Positions 1-9,231 of a DNA stretch of 64,000 nucleotides are shown one piece after another. How positions within the stretch are numbered: position 1 is the first letter of the stretch; every line of letters starts with the position of its first letter. The position numbers were made by a program, and so were the translations under genes. The notes below the pieces were generated by a model that saw nothing but the letters and a program-made list of their open reading frames with translations, was not told the DNA's origin and did no database searches. Source of the DNA: Candidatus Mycolicibacterium alkanivorans (GTDB lineage: Bacteria > Actinomycetota > Actinomycetes > Mycobacteriales > Mycobacteriaceae); the NCBI RefSeq assembly GCF_022760805.1, contig NZ_JAIVFL010000001.1, forward strand, positions 558,001 through 622,000, given 5' to 3'.

Positions 1-849
1 CGTAGTCGGTGAGCTCGGGAACCGCCGCCGCCGCGGCGGCCAGCCGCTCACGCATCGCCTCCACACCGAGCATCGCCGTCGAGGTGCCCAGCTCGTGGGC
101 CAAGGTGGCGTGCACGGAGGCGACCGCCTCGCCGAGCCGGTAGGCCTCGCCGGCGAAGTCGCCGCCCACCTCGTGGGCGTACAGGTCACCCTCGGCGTAC
201 AGGTCGCGGGTACTCGCGGTCGCCATGTCCCAGCCCTCGGCGGAGTTGGCCGCATAGGCCGTGACCATCCCCAGCGGGCACGGCTCGCCGTCGAAGCTGG
301 TGTCGAACGTCCCCAGCAACCGCGCGACGTGCGGATTGCCGGCCCGCCCCAGCACCCGATTGAGCTCGATGTCGGGATTCACTCCGCACGCTACCCGGCG
401 GAACAGTTTGAGGATCGCCTCCTCACCGAACACCACGCTGGTGTTGCTCTGTTCGGCGTCGGAGACCCGCGGCGCCGACTCCAGCGGCAGCTCCACGTCG
501 GGCTCCTTGCTGAACGTGACGTCGCCGATGGTGGCCGACGAGTCGATGAGCGACAGCAGGAACTGCACGGCCGACGGATCGTACAGCCCGTCGTAGGCGG
601 TGTGATCGCCGGCCGCACCGATCGTCGCGACCGTGCCGTATTCCGAGAGCGGGGCCGAATCCCATTGCACCAGAACCTGGTAACGCTCCGCCGAGCCGTC
701 CTGGTAGGAGGCGTCGACGAGCATGAGGTCCAGCCCGTCGCGCAACGGAACCGTCACTGCCGGCTGGGCCGACGTCAACGTGCGGCCACGGCCGGCATAC
801 CAGCGTTGCGCAGGCAGCCAGTCGCTCCACGGAAGGTTCTGCGGCGAAC

Positions 850-853
<4 letters not shown>
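1..853 (-). CDS. mak: Maltokinase (Mak/Pep2), C-terminal part cut by window edge
   Basis: Phosphorylates maltose with ATP to maltose 1-phosphate, feeding the GlgE route to alpha-glucan. Seen: about 284 N-terminal residues beginning [20 protein letters not shown], typical of the mycobacterial maltokinase cap domain, with a kinase-like [15 protein letters not shown] segment. Family members have roughly 430-460 residues, so the C-lobe lies beyond base 1. The ATG overlaps the treS stop codon (ATGA), so the two genes are translationally coupled. TreS and Mak are known to act together, and fused in some actinobacteria. The start is supported by a GGAGGAG-type ribosome site inside the end of treS. 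Confidence 0.9.
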
Positions 854-2604
<1,751 letters not shown>

Positions 2605-2605
2605 C

Positions 2606-2625
2606 TAGGTTCCACTAGGTTCCAC
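2606..2625. repeat. Two tandem copies of a 10-bp unit before treS
   Basis: TAGGTTCCAC occurs twice head to tail (2606-2615 and 2616-2625), immediately upstream of the treS start on the minus strand. No Shine-Dalgarno sequence is visible between it and the ATG. It may be a slippage product in the 5' untranslated region; function unknown. Confidence 0.6.
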
Positions 2626-2739
2626 TACCCCGCACCGGCCGAAGCGAATCGTCGTCAGACACCGTCGTCTGCCCACCGTTGTAGTGCGACGGCGCCCACG
2701 CGGCAACCGGTGGCTGAAAACCGTTGTCGCCGTCGATTT

Positions 2740-3714
2740 TCAGTCGCGGATGCGCAGGACAACCTTGCCTTTGGCGGTTCGGTTCTCCAGTGCTGCCACC
2801 GCCGCACCCGCCTGCTCGAAGGAATAGACCTCCGGTTGCGGCGCGGGCAGCCTGCCCGACTTCAGCAACGCGGCTAGCCCGTTCCACTGCTCGGTCAGCG
2901 CGCCCGGATGCGTCATGGTCCAGGCACCCCAGCCGACGCCGACCACGTCGATGTTGTTGAGCAGCAGCCGGTTGACCTTGACCGTCGGGATCTCCCCGCC
3001 GGTGAAGCCGACCACCAGCAGCCGTCCGCCCGGCGCGAGGGAACGCAGCGAGTCGGTGAACCGGTCGCCGCCGACCGGGTCCATGACGATGTCGACGCCC
3101 TTGCCGCCGGTGAGTTCGGCAACCGCGTCCTTGAAACCGTCGGCCAGCACGACGTCGGTGGCACCGTTGGCGCTGGCCACCTCCGCCTTGTCCTCGGTGC
3201 TGACGACGGCGATCACCCGGCTGGCCCCCAGGGCAGGTGCGAGTCGCAGCGTCGACGTCCCGATGCCACCTGCCGCGCCGTGCACCAGCACCGTCTCGCC
3301 TTCGGCCAGCCGGCCGCGGACTGTCAGCGCGAAGTACACCGTGAGGTCGTTGAACAACAGGCCGGCACCGGCCTCGAAGCTGACGTTGTCGGGCAGCGGG
3401 AAGGCCCGCTCCTCGGTCAATACCACCGTCTCGGCCATCGCGCCGGTGATCATCGTCAGGCCCGCGACCCGGTCACCCGGCTTCACCGCCGAGCCTGCCG
3501 GAGCCGTGCGCACCACACCGGCGATCTCGGCGCCCAGGGTGAACGGGAGCTCCGGCTTGTACTGGTAGAGGCCGCGGGTGAGCAACGCGTCGGGAAAGGC
3601 CACCCCGGCGGCGTGGACGTCGACCACGATTCCGCCGTCGGCGGCCGGTTCGTCGATGTCGACGAGCTGCACCGCCTCCGGTCCACTGAGCTCGGTCACC
3701 CTGATCGCGCGCAT
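2740..3714 (-). CDS. Zinc-independent NADPH:quinone oxidoreductase (MDR family)
   Basis: Medium-chain reductase of the quinone oxidoreductase branch, expected to reduce quinones or enones with NADPH. The 324-residue protein has a GroES-like N-terminal half and a Rossmann half with the nucleotide loop GAAGGIG at residues 146-152. It lacks the zinc-binding cysteines of alcohol dehydrogenases. The start at 3714 is chosen over longer forms because GGAGG sits 4 nt upstream and the product then begins MRAIRVTELSGPEAV as in the family. It lies 37 bp downstream of the GreA-like gene on the same strand. Confidence 0.88.
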   Translation of the reverse strand: MRAIRVTELSGPEAVQLVDIDEPAADGGIVVDVHAAGVAFPDALLTRGLYQYKPELPFTLGAEIAGVVRTAPAGSAVKPGDRVAGLTMITGAMAETVVLTEERAFPLPDNVSFEAGAGLLFNDLTVYFALTVRGRLAEGETVLVHGAAGGIGTSTLRLAPALGASRVIAVVSTEDKAEVASANGATDVVLADGFKDAVAELTGGKGVDIVMDPVGGDRFTDSLRSLAPGGRLLVVGFTGGEIPTVKVNRLLLNNIDVVGVGWGAWTMTHPGALTEQWNGLAALLKSGRLPAPQPEVYSFEQAGAAVAALENRTAKGKVVLRIRD

Positions 3715-3751
3715 CGCACCTCCACACTCACTTGACCGAGTGACCAGTGTG

Positions 3752-4222
3752 TCACGCCCCGGGTAACTCGATATCGAGCAGTTCGACCTGTAGTTCGCAG
3801 CGCGGGGTCGAGTAGGTGACGGTCTCACCGGCCCGGCGGCCGAACAGCGCCAGACCCAGCGGGCTGTCCGCGGTCAGCGTGCTGTCCTCCTCGCCGGCCG
3901 GGGTCTCCTCGAGGTAGTGGATCACCCGCATCCGCACCGGCTCGTCGCCGGGGAAGCGCAGCGTGACCTCGGTGCCGTTGGGCAGCTGACCCGGTACGTC
4001 GGCGTTGCCGCCGGCCAGCAGCCACGCCAGCCGGCTGATCTGCTCGTCGATACCGGCCAGATCCTCGGCGCGTTGCAGGGCGTCGGCGGCGTCACCGCGG
4101 TCACCGCCGGTGCCGGCGTCACCTTGCAGCTCGGCCCGCATCGCATCGCGGCGCCGGCGCAGGTCGGCCAGCTCCGCCTCGATGCGGTGGCGTTCCTGCT
4201 CGGCGAAGTTCGTCTCGCTCAT
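3752..4222 (-). CDS. GreA/GreB-family RNA polymerase secondary-channel factor
   Basis: 156 residues: an N-terminal Arg/Glu-rich coiled coil (about 5-75, ERHRIEAELADLRRRRDAM) followed by a GreA/GreB C-terminal domain (GTEVTLRFPG to GETVTYSTP). It resembles the mycobacterial Gre homologue Rv3788 rather than canonical GreA, and that paralogue is reported to inhibit rather than rescue RNA polymerase. True transcript-cleavage factors carry an acidic pair at the coiled-coil tip; here the tip region is GDAGTGGDRGD, so the activity is uncertain. The start at 4222 (MSETNFAEQER) fits the family. Confidence 0.8.
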   Translation of the reverse strand: MSETNFAEQERHRIEAELADLRRRRDAMRAELQGDAGTGGDRGDAADALQRAEDLAGIDEQISRLAWLLAGGNADVPGQLPNGTEVTLRFPGDEPVRMRVIHYLEETPAGEEDSTLTADSPLGLALFGRRAGETVTYSTPRCELQVELLDIELPGA

Positions 4223-4325
4223 GCCCGACAACGTACCTGCGTGGTGCGCCGGGAATGCCGGGTTTGTTTGGGCCGCTCCGCTGGACGCGATGCGCGCTTT
4301 TCCCGGCCGAACTCGGCGCGTCGGA

Positions 4326-5921
4326 CTAATCGCGGTTGAGCGTCGCCTCCTCGAGGTCAAGACCGTGCAACACCGAGCGCAGCACCTCGTCGTCGATGCG
4401 CCCGCCGTCACGTTCGGCGATGAACGCCGCGCGTTCGGCGTCCAGCATCGCCAGCCGCAACCTGCGGAACACCACCGTCGGGCTCTCGCCGATGTCCTCG
4501 TCACGGCACAACCGCTCCCAGGCGGAGTCGCGGCGCCGCGTGTTCCAGCCGCGCAGCACCTGGGCGGCCCGCTCATGCACATCGGAAGGACCACCGGCGT
4601 GCTGCATGGCCAGTAGCTGGTCGAGGCGGTCGGCTGCCGCCCGCGCAGCGATGTCCTGCGCGGCGGCCTCGGCGAGAATATCGGTACGCGCTTCGTCGCC
4701 TTGCACGCCCAGCACCCGGATCAGCCACGGCAGCGTCAGACCTTGCAGCAGCAACGTTCCGATCACCACGACGAACGTCAGGAACACCAGTTGCGCCCGC
4801 CCGGGGAACGGCGCACCCGACATCGTCGTCAACGGAACGGCGAACGCGGCCGCTAGCGAAACCACCCCTCGCATGCCTGCCCACGCAACGACGAACATCT
4901 GCGCGCAGCCGGGCGCGGGTTGACGCTCGCGAACGCGGGCGAACAGCAACCGCGGCAGATACGCGAACGTGTAGAGCCACACGATCCGGACCCCGATCAC
5001 GGTCGCCAGCACCGCCGCCGAGGAGATCGCCACGACCGAGGCCGGCATCCCCACCGTGTCGCTGACGACCCTGCGCAGTTGCAGGCCGATCAGCAGGAAC
5101 GCGAACGACTCCAGCACCAGCTGCATCGCCTTCCAGACCGCCTTGTCCTGCAGCCGGGTGGCGTAGCCGGCCCGGGTGGACCGATGCCCGAGAATGAGCA
5201 CAGCGACGACGACGGCGAGCACCCCTGAGCCATGGATCTCCTCGGCCACCTGGTAGATCAAGAACGGTGCGACCAGGCCGATAGCGCTCTCCACCATCGG
5301 GTCCTTCAGCCGTGACCTGATGTAGACGATGACCGCGCCCAGGACGCCGCCGACCGCGAACCCACCGGCCACTGCCAGCACGAGGGTGGCCAACGGGCGA
5401 CCCCAGCTCTCAGCGGTGCCGACCGCCGCGGCCAGCACGACCTTGTAGACCGTCAGCGCCGTCGCGTCGTTGAGCAGGCTCTCCCCGCCCAGCAGCGTCA
5501 TGATCCGCCGCGGCAGCCCGAGCCGGCGCCCGACCGCGGTGGCCGACACCGCGTCCGGCGGGGCCACGATCGCGCCCAGCGTGAGCGCGCCCGCCACCGT
5601 CAGCTCGGGCGCCGTCTTGTATGCGACAAACCCGACCGCGAATGTGGTCGCCAGGGGCAGCCCGATCGCCAGCAGCCCGATCGTACGAACGTTTCGGCGC
5701 AGCGCGAAATACGAGCTCTCCAACCCCGCCGACCACAGCAGCGGCGGCAGGATGGCGAACAGCACCAGATGGGGTTCGAGCTTGATCTCGGGAAACCCCG
5801 GGATCAAGTCGGCCACCAGCCCCGCCAGCACCAGCGCCAACGGCGCCGATACCTTGTAGTGCCGGAACACCGCCGACAGCAGCACCGCGGCAACCAGTAC
5901 CGCCAACAGCGAGGCAATCAC
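4326..5921 (-). CDS. Na+/H+ antiporter, NhaP/CPA1 family
   Basis: Membrane antiporter exchanging protons for Na+ (or K+). About 12 hydrophobic segments fill the first 400 residues, including the conserved GGESLLNDATA stretch with the functional Asp, followed by a soluble C-terminal tail of roughly 130 residues. A GTG start at 5921 is preferred because AAAGGAGG lies 9 nt upstream and the first helix (IASLLAVLVAAVLLSAV) follows at once; a longer ATG form would add a charged, non-homologous extension. Length 531 residues is normal for this family. Confidence 0.88.
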   Translation of the reverse strand: MIASLLAVLVAAVLLSAVFRHYKVSAPLALVLAGLVADLIPGFPEIKLEPHLVLFAILPPLLWSAGLESSYFALRRNVRTIGLLAIGLPLATTFAVGFVAYKTAPELTVAGALTLGAIVAPPDAVSATAVGRRLGLPRRIMTLLGGESLLNDATALTVYKVVLAAAVGTAESWGRPLATLVLAVAGGFAVGGVLGAVIVYIRSRLKDPMVESAIGLVAPFLIYQVAEEIHGSGVLAVVVAVLILGHRSTRAGYATRLQDKAVWKAMQLVLESFAFLLIGLQLRRVVSDTVGMPASVVAISSAAVLATVIGVRIVWLYTFAYLPRLLFARVRERQPAPGCAQMFVVAWAGMRGVVSLAAAFAVPLTTMSGAPFPGRAQLVFLTFVVVIGTLLLQGLTLPWLIRVLGVQGDEARTDILAEAAAQDIAARAAADRLDQLLAMQHAGGPSDVHERAAQVLRGWNTRRRDSAWERLCRDEDIGESPTVVFRRLRLAMLDAERAAFIAERDGGRIDDEVLRSVLHGLDLEEATLNRD

Positions 5922-6192
5922 GTCCCCAGACCTCCTTTCGGTCCTCGGCTGGCCGCCCGCCCGATCCGCAACCAGCATGCAACGTTTTCGATCAGGCACG
6001 CCAACGCGTGCCCCTCGGGCTGATCAATCCCACAAGGAACCAGACCGCTGGCGCTCTGCGCGGTGCGGCAGCCACGGGAACCGGCAATCACTGGTGGTAT
6101 CAGCGCATTTCGGCAGACTCTCCCCTTGTCTCAGAATGCCGCAGTAGTCTTGCGCCGGGGAGCTAGAGCGGATCACCCGAGGAGAAGCACAG

Positions 6193-6417
6193 ATGACTGT
6201 CAGCGGCGAGCGACAGGCCCTGCGGGAATTCGGCGACGAGCGCGGCTGGAGCCGCCGGGAAGCCGACCGGGCCGACGTCTACACCCGAGACAAGGTCCGC
6301 GTCCGGGTGATCTGGCGGGGGGACGAGGCCATCAGCGGCGCGTCGTTCTTCGACGACGAGATGTACGAGTCCTACACGCGGGCTCTGGACAAGGTTCGCG
6401 CCTGGCTCATGCGCTAG
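6193..6417 (+). CDS. Conserved small hypothetical protein
   Basis: 74 residues (MTVSGERQALREFGDERGW to VRAWLMR), charged, with no signal peptide or membrane segment. GGAGAAG precedes the ATG by 7 nt, and codon use has the strong third-position GC of the neighbours, so it is probably a real gene. The pattern of amphipathic strands (DKVRVRVIWRG) and a final helix suggests a compact alpha/beta domain. I do not recognise a function. Confidence 0.65.
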   Translation: MTVSGERQALREFGDERGWSRREADRADVYTRDKVRVRVIWRGDEAISGASFFDDEMYESYTRALDKVRAWLMR

Positions 6418-6562
6418 TTCCCAGCAGCGCAATAGCGGCGCCGTCCGGCGCGACGTGCGCGCCCGGCCGACGATGTCGACATCTCCGACTTCACCGCCTG
6501 TACACACCGCCTTTCCGTTGTGTGCCCATCGCACTTCCGGGTCGGCGTTAAAGTTGGAGGTC

Positions 6563-7366
6563 ATGTCGGACATCGGGTTCGCCCGCTTTGTCGCCATCGG
6601 CGACAGTCAGACCGAGGGCCTGTGGGACGGGGATGACGCCTCTGGCGTGATCGGATTCGCGGATCGGCTCGCCGTCCTGCTCGACTCGCTCTACCCCGGC
6701 CTGATGTACGCCAACCTCGCCATCCGGGGCCGCCGGATCGTCGATGTGCTCGACGACCAACTGCCGAAGGCATTGGCGATGCAACCCGACCTGGTGACGG
6801 TGTGCATCGGGATGAACGACGTGACTCGGCCCGGCCGGGCATTCAGCGCGGCGCTGGCCGATCTCGACGAGGTCTACGCGCAGTTGGCGGCCTCCGATGT
6901 CACCGTGGTGACGACGACGTTCCCGGACGTGGCCAAGATGCTGCCGGTGGGCCGGCTCATCGGATCACGCGTGCTGCAGATCAACGGGGTGATCCGCAAT
7001 GCAGCCCACCGGCACGGCTTCGGCCTGGTCGACCTGTACAACGCGCCGTCGATGAGTGAGTCGCAGACCTGGAGTCACGACCGCATGCACGCCTCTTCGC
7101 TGGGCCATCGGCTGTTCACCGAGGCGGCCGCCGAGGCTCTCGGACTGCAGGGCAGCAGCAACGACTGGACCCTGGCCACCGGCGATGCCGATGATGCCGG
7201 TTTCTGGCAGCGCGGCTACGCACAGGTGCAGTGGACCCACGGGCTGCTGATCCCCTGGGTGTGGCGGCACCTGCGCGGGCGGTCCTCGGGTGATGGCCTG
7301 GACCCAAAATACCCCGTGCTGCAACCGGTTTCCAACCGGGAGCGACTGCCGCACCACACCGCCTGA
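6563..7366 (+). CDS. SGNH/GDSL-family hydrolase (esterase/lipase-like)
   Basis: 267-residue SGNH hydrolase. Block I is GDSQTEG with nucleophile Ser15; block III is CIGMND with the oxyanion Asn; block V is SHDRMHAS with the Asp-x-x-His pair completing the triad. No signal peptide is visible, so it is probably cytoplasmic. Substrate unknown; family members cleave esters of lipids or sugars. The ATG at 6563 follows TTGGAGG very closely (2 nt), so an upstream in-frame TTG at 6554 cannot be excluded. Confidence 0.85.
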   Translation: MSDIGFARFVAIGDSQTEGLWDGDDASGVIGFADRLAVLLDSLYPGLMYANLAIRGRRIVDVLDDQLPKALAMQPDLVTVCIGMNDVTRPGRAFSAALADLDEVYAQLAASDVTVVTTTFPDVAKMLPVGRLIGSRVLQINGVIRNAAHRHGFGLVDLYNAPSMSESQTWSHDRMHASSLGHRLFTEAAAEALGLQGSSNDWTLATGDADDAGFWQRGYAQVQWTHGLLIPWVWRHLRGRSSGDGLDPKYPVLQPVSNRERLPHHTA

Positions 7367-7401
7367 CCGTCGTCCGCCGCGCGCCCAACCCGACCAGTGA
7401 C

Positions 7402-7417
7402 TGTGATGCAGATCACT
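7402..7417. promoter_or_regulatory. Candidate CRP (cAMP receptor protein) site
   Basis: TGTGA-TGCAGA-TCACT matches nine of ten fixed bases of the mycobacterial CRP consensus TGTGA-N6-TCACA. It lies between the SGNH hydrolase and the MceA-like gene, about 125 bp before the first possible start downstream, a sensible place for a regulator of either a leader ORF or the mce gene. Binding is inference. Confidence 0.45.
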
Positions 7418-7541
7418 GTGGACGCCCGGTTCTCTGTTGCTAGTCACTGGCGGACGTTTGGCCGAAAGCTGGGGCACGCGACGTCTGCGTGGGATAGTGG
7501 CAACTGCTGCACTGATCATGCATGAGCGGAGGGGAACTCCA

Positions 7542-7604
7542 GTGCTTGTCCGAGGCGTCGGCCCCAAGAAAGCGAGCCCCCAGACCTCCGCGTGCCGCCG
7601 ATGA
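7542..7604 (+). CDS. Possible 20-residue leader peptide coupled to the MceA-like gene
   Basis: GTG at 7542 is preceded by GGAGGGG with 9-nt spacing, the best ribosome site in this stretch, and opens a 20-codon frame (MLVRGVGPKKASPQTSACRR). Its TGA overlaps the ATG of the MceA-like gene at 7601 (ATGA). This suggests translational coupling from a leader ORF, which would explain why the mce start has no ribosome site of its own. It could also mark a mutated original start. Confidence 0.4.
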   Translation: MLVRGVGPKKASPQTSACRR

Positions 7605-8845
7605 GTGCGGAAAAGGGCGGAGCCGTCTCGGAGTGGTGGCACGAGAAAACCCGGCACTGGCAGTTCCATCCGCCGATCAAGACTGCGTTCACCATCACCG
7701 CGATCCTGCTGACGATCCTCGTGGTTCTGGTCTACATGCAGTGGCGCGGCCAGTTCGACCCTAAGACCAGGCTGACCATGGTTTCTGACCGGGCCGGCCT
7801 AGTGATGGATTCCGGTTCGAAGGTCACCTTCAACGGCGTGGAGGTAGGCCGCGTCACCGGCGTCGACGCGATCAACCAAGGCGACGCCACTAGGGCAAAG
7901 CTCACGCTGGACGTCAACCCGAAGTACGTCCACCTCATCCCGGCCAACGCCGTCACCGAGATCAAGGCCACCACGGTCTTCGGCAACAAATACATCTCCT
8001 TCCGCAGTCCGCCCAACCCCAGCGAGGCGCGGATCTCCAGCGTCGACGTCATCGACGCGACGCATGTGACGACCGAGTTCAACACCTTGTTCGAGACGCT
8101 GACCTCGATCGCGGAGAAGGTGGACCCGGTCAAGCTGAACCTGACGCTGTCGGCAACGGCCGAGGCGCTCAATGGCCTGGGCACCAAGTTCGGGCAGTCG
8201 ATCGGCAACGCCAACGTCGTCCTCGACGACATCAATCCGCAGATGCCGCAGATCCGCTCCAACATCAAGCAGCTGGCGAACCTGGCCGACATCTACGCCG
8301 AGGCCAGCCCCGACTTCTGGAACTTCCTGGACAAGGCGGTGACCACCGCCCGCACGCTCAACCGGCAGCAGGGCGACCTGGACGCGACGCTGCTCGCGGC
8401 GACCGGTTTCGGCAACACCGGCGCCGACGTGTTCGAACGTGGTGCGCCCTACTTCATCGCCGGCCAGCGCGACCTGGTGCCCACCAGTCGGCTGCTGGAC
8501 ACCTACAGTCCCGAGCTGCTCTGCATGATCCGTAACTACGCGACCTCCAAGGCCAAGGAGGGCGTCGGTGGCAACGGGTACTCCATCGACTTCCACATCG
8601 GGCTGACCGGCGCACCCAACCCGTACGTCTATCCCGACAATCTGCCCAGGGTCAACGCCAGGGGCGGCCCGGGCGGCGCGCCGGGCTGCTGGCAGGAGAT
8701 CACCCCGAACTTCTGGCCCGCGCCGTTCCTGGTTGCCGACTACGGCGCGTCGCTGGCGCCCTACAACCACTTCGAGCTGGGCCAGCCGATCCTCACCGAG
8801 TATGTGTGGGGACGCCAGGTGGGCGAGAACACCATCAACCCGTAA
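7601..8845 (+). CDS. Orphan MceA-like protein (MlaD domain)
   Basis: 414 residues: a short cytosolic N-terminus, one membrane helix (about 28-46, TAFTITAILLTILVVLVYM), then an MlaD/MCE domain (FDPKTRLTMVSDRAGLVMD to about 130) and the long helical Mce C-terminal part. Mce proteins form periplasmic lipid-transport tubes with YrbE permeases. The N-terminus and SKVTFNGVEVGRV motif fit the MceA subfamily. No YrbE or MceB-F genes neighbour it, so it must join another complex or act alone. ATG 7601 is chosen for its overlap with the leader frame; GTG at 7592 is the alternative. Confidence 0.82.
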   Translation: MSAEKGGAVSEWWHEKTRHWQFHPPIKTAFTITAILLTILVVLVYMQWRGQFDPKTRLTMVSDRAGLVMDSGSKVTFNGVEVGRVTGVDAINQGDATRAKLTLDVNPKYVHLIPANAVTEIKATTVFGNKYISFRSPPNPSEARISSVDVIDATHVTTEFNTLFETLTSIAEKVDPVKLNLTLSATAEALNGLGTKFGQSIGNANVVLDDINPQMPQIRSNIKQLANLADIYAEASPDFWNFLDKAVTTARTLNRQQGDLDATLLAATGFGNTGADVFERGAPYFIAGQRDLVPTSRLLDTYSPELLCMIRNYATSKAKEGVGGNGYSIDFHIGLTGAPNPYVYPDNLPRVNARGGPGGAPGCWQEITPNFWPAPFLVADYGASLAPYNHFELGQPILTEYVWGRQVGENTINP

Positions 8846-8911
8846 CCCTCGAGCGTGGGCCTGATGCAGACGATTTGCCGAAAATTTCTGCAGGAGGCCC
8901 ACATTCGGCGC

Positions 8912-9142
8912 TCAGAGGTTGAGTGCGGCCGCCAACTCCCGCAGAGCCGGACGCGGGTCCCAAGCCGGCGTCGAGGTGTGCGGTCACCGACGCGGCGGCC
9001 TGTTCCACCGAGCCCATGCCGACGATGCCGCGGGCGAGCCGGTCACTGTCGCCGCGCACCAGATCGGATTCGTCGAAGCCCTGACGCCGCCATGAATTCC
9101 GGTAGTCGGGTAGGCCCGAGCATGCCTCCAGGTGCAGAGGCG
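8912..9142 (-). pseudogene. Remnant of a F420-dependent LLM-class oxidoreductase (C-terminal end)
   Basis: Read on the minus strand, one frame gives SGLPDYRNSWRRQGFDESDL, then GDSDRLARGIVGMGSVEQAA and HLDAG, the typical C-terminal part of luciferase-like F420-dependent oxidoreductases. Directly after HLDAG the frame changes and RPALRELAAALNL plus stop follows, the usual family terminus. The segment that should lie between (about nine residues) is missing. The N-terminal two thirds of the gene are absent. This remnant fills the 386-bp gap between the MceA-like gene and fusA2. Confidence 0.65.
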
Positions 9143-9231
9143 CGCGTGCCCGCCCCGCGCCTGGTCGATTTTCCCCGTTCTCTTGTGCGCCACCCGCAGT
9201 CAGGGGAATGGTGGAGAGCAGGAGGAACGTC

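Noticed and set aside
5410..5982. 190-codon minus-strand frame overlapping the antiporter start
   Set aside because: Out of phase with the membrane helices of the antiporter and Gly/Arg-rich; a shadow frame.
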